Assembly: GCA_029555925.1 (NCBI GenBank)
Contig: JAKPQU010000132.1
Span: forward strand, 1 to 27,930
DNA: 27,930 nucleotides
Direction: 5' to 3'
Source: Bacillota bacterium
Lineage (GTDB): Bacteria > Eremiobacterota > SpSt-956 > JAKJGF01
Below, in pieces: positions 13,838 through 21,311 of the stretch. How positions within the stretch are numbered: position 1 is the first letter of the stretch; each line of letters starts with the position of its first letter. A model generated the notes under the pieces. It saw only the letters and a list, made by a program, of their open reading frames with translations. It had not been told where the DNA came from and ran no database searches. The position numbers were made by a program, and so were the translations under genes.

Positions 13838-15196
13838 ATGAAAGACACTTATACCGATAAAATTATAAAATTAATACCTGCTCTGATAACAGTATTATTT
13901 TTCTTTATTTTTTTTAAACAATTAATAGTTACTTTTGAGACAATTTTAACGCCTACTGTTTTAACTGCTATAACTATTATAATTTTGCTTCCTTTCAGAA
14001 AAGAATATAAGGTGATAAATACCCTGATAATTATTACAGGATTGCTCTATGGAATCTGGTTTCTGTCACTTATAAAATCCATTGTTATCCCTTTTACCAT
14101 AGCTATTGTACTTGCCTATATCTCCGATCCTGTCGTTGTTTACCTGGAAAAAAAAGGTATTTCAAGATCAAAAGGTGCCATTCTTCTTATTGGAGTAATA
14201 GTGGTTTTTTTTATTATAATGCTTCTTTTCCTGATACCAGCTCTTGCAGAGAATATCTCGGATTTCGTATCACAGATTCCTTCTATGAAGAATAATCTGA
14301 TAGAATGGTTTAATAAACTCCAGAAGGTTGAATTTTTTAAAAAACTCGGTGAATATAAAATTCCCCCCTATCTGGAAGAAGCAATAGATAAATTACTCGT
14401 AGATATTCAAAACAGCGGTCGTGAACTGTCCAATAAATCTGTATCTTTTATAACGGAATCCTTTTCAAGTGTAATGCATTTCCTGGTAGGTCTGCTGGAA
14501 TTGCTTATTATTCCTGTTTTTGTCTTTTATATGCTTGAAGAGAAAAATAAAATTAAAAAATTCTGTGTAAGTTTTATACCGGTGGAAAAAAGAGAATCTA
14601 TTTTTTCTGTCACAGATGAAATAAATGCCACTCTGTCAGGTTTTTTAAGAGGTCAGCTTTTTAACTGCACTGTTATAGGAACTCTTGCCGGTGTGGCTTT
14701 ATTTTTTGCAGGTATTAAATTTTCTCTTTTAATAGGTGTTTTCACTGCAATAACGACTTTTATACCATATGTAGGTAATATACTCGGCCCCAGTCCTGCT
14801 TTAATACTGACACTTTTTACCCCCGACCCTATCGTGTCCTTTATATCGGTTGTAATAATAATAGCAGCACTGCACCTTCTTGACTCTTATTATTTATATC
14901 CCACAGTTCACGGAAAAACCCTTAACTTAAGTCCTTTACTGATTATGATGGCTGTAATCATAGGAGGACAGCTTTACGGAGCATCAGGTATGTTTCTTGC
15001 CATACCTCTTATATGTGTCCTGAAGGTTCTTCTCAGGGGATGGATAAAAAGACATACTGTTTCAGATGAACCTCTTCCGGAGAAAGTTGAAGTTTCTGCC
15101 GATAAGAGTCAGATAGAAAATAAAATTTCTGAAAAGGAAACATGTGAAGATATTTGTAAGACGGAAAATAAAATATCGGAAAATAAAGAATTTTGA
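13838..15196 (+). CDS. AI-2E family transporter (PerM/UPF0118)
   Basis: This 452-residue polytopic membrane protein belongs to the AI-2E/PerM family. Family marks are IVLAYISDPVVVYLEKKGISRSKGA, a central amphipathic segment (about 145-215), the SGFLRGQLFNCTVIG stretch, and FIPYVGNILGPSPALIL with the later YGASGMFLAIPL. Members export small molecules or act as Na+/H+ antiporters; function varies and cannot be fixed here. About 50 residues at the C terminus are a polar tail with two copies of ENKISE and many Lys/Glu. It lies six bases after the esterase gene, with GGAAGG in the end of that gene as ribosome site. A heptamer-rich 96-bp repeat follows in the 3' spacer. Confidence 0.9.
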   Translation: MKDTYTDKIIKLIPALITVLFFFIFFKQLIVTFETILTPTVLTAITIIILLPFRKEYKVINTLIIITGLLYGIWFLSLIKSIVIPFTIAIVLAYISDPVVVYLEKKGISRSKGAILLIGVIVVFFIIMLLFLIPALAENISDFVSQIPSMKNNLIEWFNKLQKVEFFKKLGEYKIPPYLEEAIDKLLVDIQNSGRELSNKSVSFITESFSSVMHFLVGLLELLIIPVFVFYMLEEKNKIKKFCVSFIPVEKRESIFSVTDEINATLSGFLRGQLFNCTVIGTLAGVALFFAGIKFSLLIGVFTAITTFIPYVGNILGPSPALILTLFTPDPIVSFISVVIIIAALHLLDSYYLYPTVHGKTLNLSPLLIMMAVIIGGQLYGASGMFLAIPLICVLKVLLRGWIKRHTVSDEPLPEKVEVSADKSQIENKISEKETCEDICKTENKISENKEF

Positions 15197-15264
15197 ATCT
15201 GTCTGAAAAGTCTTGCCCTATATATTTATAGTGTATTTCATAACTTATTAGAATTTAAGTCGTC

Positions 15265-15368
15265 GTGACGCGCGTGACGCGTGACGGGTTTAATCCCTGC
15301 GCATCACGCATTACGCTTTACGCATTACGAGGTCATTATTTATGGATAGTTATGAAACTAACTATAAT
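15265..15368. repeat. Heptamer arrays within a 96-bp dispersed repeat, copy 1
   Basis: Two GTGACGC-type heptamers and a GTGACGG are followed by GTTTAATCCCTGC and four inverted-sense units (GCATCAC, GCATTAC, GCTTTAC, GCATTAC). Then comes a hairpin, ATAGTTA-TGAAAC-TAACTAT, at 15346-15365. The segment 15273-15368 aligns without gaps to 24949-25044 with six mismatches in 96. It lies between the AI-2E gene and the MscS gene. Confidence 0.92.
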
Positions 15369-15424
15369 CAGAGTCCGGTTGTTAATCCACTTTCCCGATA
15401 GATTTTTAAATTAAGGAGAAATAT

Positions 15425-17275
15425 ATGTTTTCTATAAAGTATTTAATAGTTTTTATCCTCTTGCTGTCACTTTCCTCTGTTATGGCTCAGACAGACAGTT
15501 CTGTTAATATAAAATCTGCTTCCAGTAAAATAATTTCTACTCCCGGAACAGAAATTTCATCTTCTATAAGTCCTCCGGTGACTCCAATAGAGGTTATCCA
15601 GCCAAATGCCAATCAGACAGTAACACCTGAAAAAGATACACTGCCTTCTGCAGATATGACAGTAAAACCTCCTGTTAGCCGGACAGTAACTCCTGGAAAA
15701 GACATGGCAATACCCCCTTCTGCAGATACGACAGTAAAACCTTCGCCTGTGCCGGAAGGTACTTCAGGCGAAGAGACTCCAGGACTGGTTGAGAAAAATT
15801 TTGTTCCTGTTGTATTTTATGGAGAAGAAGTTTTTTCTATAAATAATTCTCTCGGTCCCTATTCTCCTGATGAAAGGGCAAGAGTTCTGGAAGATAGATT
15901 GAAAAAGGTTTCGGAATTCCCTGTCTTTTTACCTGAAGAAATCAGGGTAAATAATAATGGTAAAAATCCCATTGTTATGTATAAAGATATGGTTTTAATG
16001 ACTATCTCTGAGGAAGATGGAAGATCTTTAAATATGACACAGAAGGAAGGAGCAGAAAAATGTGCACAGAGAATAAGAGAAGTTTTAACAGAATATAAAA
16101 AAGCACGCAGTTTAAAGACTGTCCTGAGAGGGATTATTTTCTCTTTAATTGTAACAATTATTTTTATAATCATAATGACCGGCCTGCACAGAATTCTAAG
16201 GGTAATAGATAGTAAGATTAAGCTATGGCATGGGGGACGTATTTCCGATATTAAAATACAGAAACTTGTTCTTATTACAGCAGATAGAATTGCAGGAGTT
16301 ATAATTACAGTTGTAAATTTATGTGCCTTTATTTTTAAGCTTGTACTCTTATATATATATCTCTCTCTTGTGTTCAGTTTTTTTGTATGGACAGAAGACT
16401 ATGGAGAAAAACTTCTGGGTTATATTTTTGCATCACTCCATGTTATATGGGCGGGAATTTTGTTTTATATCCCCAAACTCTTTTTTATTATCTGTGTTAT
16501 TATTATTACATATTACATAATAAAATTTATAAAATTTATTTTTGCTGAAATTGAAAAAGGTACTATAGAATTCCCCGGTTTTTATAAAGACTGGGCAGAA
16601 CCTACTTACATGATTGTAAGGTTTCTTGTTATTGCCTTTGCAGTCGTTATAGCTTTACCTTATTTACCTGCCTATGAATCACCGGCATTTAAAGGCATCT
16701 CCGTTTTTCTGGGAGTACTTTTTTCCCTTGGCTCAACTGCAGTGATATCCAATATGATGGCAGGTATTATTCTTATATATATGAATGCCTTTCGTATTGG
16801 AGACAGGGTACAGATAGGAGATGTTACAGGAGACATTATAGAGAAAACTCTTTATCTGACACGTATTCGTACAACAAAAAATGTGGATATTACCCTGCCG
16901 AATGCCATGATACTGGGAAGTTATATTACAAATTACAGTTCCTGTGCCAGGGAAAAGGGATTGATTCTTCATACGACTGTTACAATAGGTTATGATGCTC
17001 CCTGGAGGACTGTTCATAAACTCCTCATAGATGCCGCCCTTTCTACAGAAGGTATATTAAAAGAACCTTCACCTTTTGTGCTTCAGACCGGTCTCGATGA
17101 TTTTTATGTAAGTTACCAGATAAATGCCTATACTGACAGGCCTAACAGTATGGCCTCTATTTACAGTGAACTTCATCAGAATATTCAGGATAAGTTTAAT
17201 GCAGAACAGGTTGAAATAATGTCACCTCATTACACAGCTTTAAGAGATGGTAATAAAACGACAATTCCTGAATAA
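15425..17275 (+). CDS. MscS-family mechanosensitive ion channel
   Basis: This 616-residue membrane protein has a cleavable signal peptide ending near VMAQT. It then has a Pro/Thr-rich periplasmic stretch with an imperfect repeat (TVTPEKD...PSADMTVKP and TVTPGKD...PSADTTVKP), a folded periplasmic region to about 220, then several hydrophobic segments. The MscS core is clear: the pore-lining helix LFSLGSTAVISNMMAGIIL, then FRIGDRVQIGDVTGDI and LPNAMILGSYITNYS of the beta domain, and a C-terminal alpha/beta cap with VTIGYDAPW. Members open on membrane tension and release solutes on hypo-osmotic shock. It is longer than small MscS and closer to the extended, YbdG/MscM-type layouts. AAGGAG lies eight bases before the ATG. 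It appears monocistronic, with a 96-bp repeat immediately upstream. Confidence 0.9.
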   Translation: MFSIKYLIVFILLLSLSSVMAQTDSSVNIKSASSKIISTPGTEISSSISPPVTPIEVIQPNANQTVTPEKDTLPSADMTVKPPVSRTVTPGKDMAIPPSADTTVKPSPVPEGTSGEETPGLVEKNFVPVVFYGEEVFSINNSLGPYSPDERARVLEDRLKKVSEFPVFLPEEIRVNNNGKNPIVMYKDMVLMTISEEDGRSLNMTQKEGAEKCAQRIREVLTEYKKARSLKTVLRGIIFSLIVTIIFIIIMTGLHRILRVIDSKIKLWHGGRISDIKIQKLVLITADRIAGVIITVVNLCAFIFKLVLLYIYLSLVFSFFVWTEDYGEKLLGYIFASLHVIWAGILFYIPKLFFIICVIIITYYIIKFIKFIFAEIEKGTIEFPGFYKDWAEPTYMIVRFLVIAFAVVIALPYLPAYESPAFKGISVFLGVLFSLGSTAVISNMMAGIILIYMNAFRIGDRVQIGDVTGDIIEKTLYLTRIRTTKNVDITLPNAMILGSYITNYSSCAREKGLILHTTVTIGYDAPWRTVHKLLIDAALSTEGILKEPSPFVLQTGLDDFYVSYQINAYTDRPNSMASIYSELHQNIQDKFNAEQVEIMSPHYTALRDGNKTTIPE

Positions 17276-17337
17276 AGGCAGTTCTTTCTTTAATTCATAA
17301 TAATTAAAAGGCTTTTGTAACTCTTTGTATTCCTCTA

Positions 17338-17610
17338 TTGATTTACTTAACAGGTAATTATATACAAATCGGCAGCAGCCTATCTGTTTACTTAAAAAAT
17401 AACCTTATGGTAGTTACATTAACTATGCCCCTCATATTCGGTCTAAGCGCAGGATTTGTGTGCGGTGCCGAACCGGGTTCACCTGTGTGTGACAGATATG
17501 AACCGCCTTTTAAGTTTACCGGCACTATTCGCAGTGTAACTATAGATGTGAGCGGACACCATGTTGAAGACCCTGAACATGCCATGAAAGTAATCATAGC
17601 CCGTCAGTAA
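17338..17610 (+). pseudogene. C-terminal remnant of an arylsulfatase
   Basis: About 75 codons resemble the end of a sulfatase-family arylsulfatase: LTMPLIFGLSAGFVCGAEPG, then SPVCDRYEPPFKFTGTIRSV followed by TIDVSG. Known enzymes end with a strand pair of the form F-FS-D--F-VG-D-G-PV, then PFKFTG-I-KVTI. The family is normally 450-800 residues; the catalytic Cys/Ser-x-Pro-x-Arg region and all metal ligands are absent. The frame begins with no credible start or ribosome site, immediately after the MscS gene. A hairpin follows its stop. It should be inactive. An FGE-like remnant at 962-1202 may reflect parallel loss of a sulfatase system, though the two are not linked here. Confidence 0.7.
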
Positions 17611-17615
17611 TTTTA

Positions 17616-17654
17616 TTTGTAACAGGCAGCTCTTTCCTGGTTGCCTGTTACAAA
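17616..17654 (+). terminator. Hairpin after the arylsulfatase remnant
   Basis: A 13-bp stem (TTTGTAACAGGCA at 17616-17628, TGCCTGTTACAAA at 17642-17654) encloses a 13-base loop, six bases after the remnant's stop. It lacks a T run on the plus strand, so it is either a weak terminator or a structure left from the ancestral gene. Confidence 0.5.
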
Positions 17655-17682
17655 ATCCATGTCATAAAAAAACACTATCTAC

Positions 17683-17711
17683 TTTCCACTTTTTTATTAT
17701 TCTGTTATAAT
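17683..17711 (+). promoter_or_regulatory. Promoter for the ankyrin/His-repeat operon
   Basis: A consensus TATAAT (17706-17711), preceded by TGT as an extended -10, lies 17 bases after TTTCCA (17683-17688), a 4/6 match to the sigma-70 -35 box. The untranslated leader would be about 120 bases and includes AGTGTATTTCATAAGTT (17769-17785), which recurs with one mismatch at 15230-15246. Confidence 0.6.
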
Positions 17712-17836
17712 CTATAAACAGAATTTTTTACTGTGTGAGCTTGATAGAAATATAAAATTTTACATTACAGTGTATTTCATAAGTTTTCATGAAAAATCTA
17801 TGCTCACTTCTATAAAAACTTGAGGAGGTTTTATAC

Positions 17837-20353
17837 ATGTTATTAAAAAAATCTGCAGTGCTTCTGTTGCTGATTTTGCTGATCAGTATTCTTCCGGTAA
17901 ATGCAGGAGTATCAGAAGATTTAATAAAGAAGGGTCATACTCTATATGAAGAGGGCAATTATGGCGAGGCCGTAAAATGCTATGATAAAGCAACAGAAGG
18001 AGATCCGAAAAACCCGCAAATATGGCTTGAAGCAGGAAATTTTTATTACACTCTCGCAGAATTTCAAAAATCTATTGAATACTACAACAAAGCAATTGAA
18101 TTAAAATCTGATTTTACCGGTGCCCTTTTAAACAAATCCCTTGCCATTGCCGCAGAATATCAACTGGAAACATGGCAGGAAGACAGATACATGGAAGGTA
18201 AAGAGTGTCTTGAACAGATTCTGAAATACCATCCTGACCTTTCAGATATTAATGTCAATGAAACATATATGAATGATATGACCCTGCTCCATATGGCATC
18301 TTACTACGGTAATAAAAAAATGGCAGAAATGCTGATAGACAGAGGGGCAGATGTAAATGCAAAAGACTATAAGAACTTTACACCTCTCTTTATGGCACTA
18401 TTTTTCAGAACCTTTGCCCATAATTATATTAAGCCATTGCCTGAACTGGAAGCAAATGCGGCTGATGTAGCCAATCTTCTCATAGACAAAGGGGCAGATG
18501 TAAATACGAAATATTTAAACGGTAAAACTCCTTTACATGCCGCAGCTTTCCTGAATGATAAGAATTTGGCAGAATTATTAATTTTAAAAGGAGCAAATGT
18601 GAATGCTCCCGGTTATGACGGTTTTACTCCTCTTATGTCTGCCGCAAACAGTGGAAGTAAAGAAGTCCTGGAACTTCTTCTTTCAAAAGGGGCACATGTG
18701 AAGGTGAAAAACATTGACGGAGAAACACCTTTACATGTAGCTAAAACAAAGGAAATAATAGAATTACTTCTATCCAAAGGTGCAGATATAAACGGTAAAG
18801 ATAATGAAGGGAAAACACCGATTTTAAGTTCAAAAAGCCTTGAAATAGCAGAATTTTTTCTCTCAAAAGGAGCTGATTTAAACAGTAAAGATAATAACGG
18901 GAACACACTGTTACATAATGTAGTTGCCTCTGATTACAAAAAGGCGGCAGCTTTCCTCCTTTCAAAAGGTGCCAGTATTAATGCAAAGAATGATGGAGGG
19001 AAAAGTCCTTTACATATAGCATCAGAAAAAGGCTATAAAGATATGGCAGCATTTTTACTCTCAAAAGGAGCAGATATAAACAGTAAAGATAATAATGGTG
19101 CCACTGCTCTTCACCTGGCAAAAAATAAAGATATGGCAGCATTTTTACTCTCAAAAGGTGCTAATATAAACAGTAAAGATAATAATGGTGCCACACCTCT
19201 ATATCTGGCAATATCTGCAGGCAATAATGATATAGCGAAATTTTTGATAGTAAAGAATGCCGATATAAAGATTAAAACAAGAGACGGACTTACTGCTTTA
19301 CATATAGCATCATACAAAAATAATAAAGAAATAGCATCTTTGCTGATTGCTAAAGGCTCCGATGTAAACGGTAAAGATAATGACGGTTTTACTCCCCTTG
19401 CTTTTTCATCTGTCAATGGATGTAAAGAAACAGGAGAACTGCTTGTAAATAAAGGGGCAGAAATGAATTTATACTGGGCTGTCATGAAGGGAAATAAAGA
19501 ATTATGCCTTTCTTTAATATCAAAAGGAGCTGACCTTAAAAGAGGTCCCCTCGGCTTTTCACCATTACATGTTGCAGTTATGAGAGGCAACAGGGATATG
19601 GCTGAATTCCTGATTACACAGGGAGCAGATGTGAAAGGGAAAACAAAAGACGGCAATACTCCTTTATTCTATGCAGCAGCCGGTGGAAATATAAAAATAG
19701 CTGAATTACTTATAGCAAAAGGAGCAGATGTAAATGCTATGAATAAGAATGGTTTTACACCTGTTCACGTAGCAGCCTATTTTTCTCAAAAGGATATGTC
19801 AGGTTTTCTTCTGAGTAAAGGCGGAAAAATAGATGAAAAGAACACCGATGTTTTGCCTGCTTTGAATTTAATAAAAGCAAACGGTAACATAAAACTGGAA
19901 CAATTCCTTTCATCACGAATGGGAAACGGTAAAACTTCAGATGGTTTTACACCATTGTTTGTGTCTTCTATGGTAACTCTCTACGGAAATGTAGCTGACC
20001 TGAAGATGAATAAAGCAGATAATCCTGAAGAGATTGTAAAATTGCTCATATCAAAGGGAGCGGATGTAAATAAAGGTTTTTATGGCATAACACCTCTGCA
20101 CCTTGCTGTATTTGAAGGTAACACAGGATTTGCCGAATATCTTATTTCTCATGGAGCAGATGTGAATGGAAGGGATAATAACGGCTCAACTCCTCTTCAT
20201 ATAGCCGCTTCCAATAATGATATGGATATGGCAGAATTTCTCCTGTCTAAAGGGGCAAATCTCCGTATTAAAGATAATCTCGGTCTTACTCCTGCAGATA
20301 ATGCAATTATGAAAGAAGTAAAAGATCTTCTCAGTAAGAAGGAAAATTTGTAA
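17837..20353 (+). CDS. Exported TPR/ankyrin-repeat protein (~20 ankyrin repeats)
   Basis: This 838-residue protein starts with a Sec signal peptide (1-23, ending VNAG). Next come about two TPR units (EEGNYGEAVKCYDKATEGDP and SIEYYNKAIELKS), then roughly 20 ankyrin repeats to the C terminus. Most repeats follow G-x-TPLHxAxxxGNxxxAxxLLSKGADxNxKDNxG. At least three repeats (those ending ADINGKDNEG, ADLNSKDNNG and ANINSKDNNG, the last near 19130) are only about 30 residues, missing a turn in the first helix. An insertion of ~15 residues widens the second repeat. At DNA level 19037-19126 and the following 90 bases are nearly identical, showing recent unit duplication. GAGGAGG precedes the ATG. It is a protein-binding scaffold of the cell envelope or exterior; the partner is unknown. 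It is co-transcribed with the next gene, 21 bases downstream. Confidence 0.92.
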   Translation: MLLKKSAVLLLLILLISILPVNAGVSEDLIKKGHTLYEEGNYGEAVKCYDKATEGDPKNPQIWLEAGNFYYTLAEFQKSIEYYNKAIELKSDFTGALLNKSLAIAAEYQLETWQEDRYMEGKECLEQILKYHPDLSDINVNETYMNDMTLLHMASYYGNKKMAEMLIDRGADVNAKDYKNFTPLFMALFFRTFAHNYIKPLPELEANAADVANLLIDKGADVNTKYLNGKTPLHAAAFLNDKNLAELLILKGANVNAPGYDGFTPLMSAANSGSKEVLELLLSKGAHVKVKNIDGETPLHVAKTKEIIELLLSKGADINGKDNEGKTPILSSKSLEIAEFFLSKGADLNSKDNNGNTLLHNVVASDYKKAAAFLLSKGASINAKNDGGKSPLHIASEKGYKDMAAFLLSKGADINSKDNNGATALHLAKNKDMAAFLLSKGANINSKDNNGATPLYLAISAGNNDIAKFLIVKNADIKIKTRDGLTALHIASYKNNKEIASLLIAKGSDVNGKDNDGFTPLAFSSVNGCKETGELLVNKGAEMNLYWAVMKGNKELCLSLISKGADLKRGPLGFSPLHVAVMRGNRDMAEFLITQGADVKGKTKDGNTPLFYAAAGGNIKIAELLIAKGADVNAMNKNGFTPVHVAAYFSQKDMSGFLLSKGGKIDEKNTDVLPALNLIKANGNIKLEQFLSSRMGNGKTSDGFTPLFVSSMVTLYGNVADLKMNKADNPEEIVKLLISKGADVNKGFYGITPLHLAVFEGNTGFAEYLISHGADVNGRDNNGSTPLHIAASNNDMDMAEFLLSKGANLRIKDNLGLTPADNAIMKEVKDLLSKKENL

Positions 20354-20374
20354 ATATAAGGAGGTTTTTGATAT

Positions 20375-21265
20375 ATGAATAAAATAATAATTTCTCTGAC
20401 AATCATTACAATGATGTTCTGTATCTTTCCTGCATATGCTTCAATGCAGGTTGTGCAGTTTGATACATCAAGTGTTGTTCCGCCGGAACAGATAGATATA
20501 ACCATAAATAATAATAGTGCAGGAGATTTTACTGTAGTAAACTATAAAAATACCCTTTTTATAGATTCAAATTTTTTTAAATATTATTTTGGTGTCACAT
20601 CGGATGAATTAAATAATAATGTAGCTTATGGCGGAACAATAGGTTCCGGTGATGATCAGGTTCTCTGTGTGCCCTTTTTACCCATACTCAGTTCTATGGG
20701 TGTTAAATATTCTACTGATAGTGCTGTCGGTAAATATGTAATATGCATATCTGCTCCTGCCAATACACCGAATTCGGATCAGCAGAAGAATGCAGAGGAA
20801 AACGTAACATATAATAATTACGGTACAACCCCTTCCACAGTCTATGTAGATAATAATGATCCCTATTATTATCCCGGAGTCGGTCTCGCAACAGGCATAG
20901 CCATAGGTGCCGCTCTTACTGATAACACCTATGTTTATCGCGGATTTGATATCGATAACCCTTATATAATACGTCATACAAACTGGAATCACGTAGTATA
21001 TAATGGTTCTGTTTATCATTCCGGCACAACGGTCTGGGGTAATAACGGAGTAGTCCATAGAGGTGTAACAGTAGGCGATGACGGAGCACTGGTTCATCGT
21101 GGTTCTACCTGGAGAGGTGATGATGCAGTGGTTCATACCGGTTCTACATGGGGTAATGATGGTGATATACATCATGCAGGTGCAACATGGGAGAATAACG
21201 GACAGATTCACCATGCAGGCAGAACATGGGGAAGCGGCGGAGGTTTTCACGGTCACAGAAGGTAA
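20375..21265 (+). CDS. Exported protein with C-terminal His/Trp-rich tandem repeats
   Basis: This 296-residue protein has a Sec signal peptide (1-23). Residues about 50-125 weakly resemble a copper-amine-oxidase-N-like or stalk domain (NYKNTLFIDSNFFKYYFGVT, VPFLPILSSMGVKYS). An Asn/Tyr-rich linker and a Gly/Ala hydrophobic stretch (168-181) follow. Residues about 205-290 hold six tandem units of 12-14 residues with the pattern G-x-(V/I)-H-(R/H/T)-(A)-G-x-T-W-x-(G/N)-(D/N)-(D/N). Clear examples are VVHTGSTWGNDG and IHHAGATWENNG. The tail is FHGHRR. I do not recognise the repeat. Regular His and Trp suggest a small beta-solenoid or a metal- or glycan-binding surface. GGAGG precedes the ATG, 21 bases after the ankyrin gene, so the two are likely co-expressed. 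The transcript ends at a heptamer hairpin. Confidence 0.78.
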   Translation: MNKIIISLTIITMMFCIFPAYASMQVVQFDTSSVVPPEQIDITINNNSAGDFTVVNYKNTLFIDSNFFKYYFGVTSDELNNNVAYGGTIGSGDDQVLCVPFLPILSSMGVKYSTDSAVGKYVICISAPANTPNSDQQKNAEENVTYNNYGTTPSTVYVDNNDPYYYPGVGLATGIAIGAALTDNTYVYRGFDIDNPYIIRHTNWNHVVYNGSVYHSGTTVWGNNGVVHRGVTVGDDGALVHRGSTWRGDDAVVHTGSTWGNDGDIHHAGATWENNGQIHHAGRTWGSGGGFHGHRR

Positions 21266-21269
21266 GAGC

Positions 21270-21311
21270 GTGAAGTGTGAAGGGTGATGTGTTATGCGTC
21301 ATCCTTCACTT
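21270..21311. terminator. Heptamer-built hairpin terminator between convergent genes
   Basis: Six degenerate heptamers (GTGAAGT, GTGAAGG, GTGATGT, GTTATGC, GTCATCC, TTCACTT) include an inverted pair. GTGAAGGGTGATG (21277-21289) pairs with CGTCATCCTTCAC (21297-21309), with only two G-U-type mismatches, followed by TTTTG on the plus strand. It ends the His/Trp-repeat gene. The stop codon of the converging 5-oxoprolinase gene (21299-21301) lies inside the right arm. Confidence 0.75.

Noticed and set aside
19111..19656. Minus-strand 181-codon frame in the ankyrin gene
   Set aside because: The ankyrin repeat period of 3n bases keeps an antisense frame open; there is no start signal or family match.
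20678..21256. Minus-strand 192-codon frame rich in Cys, Thr and Ile
   Set aside because: It is the antisense of the exported His/Trp-repeat gene; its composition reflects that repeat read backwards.
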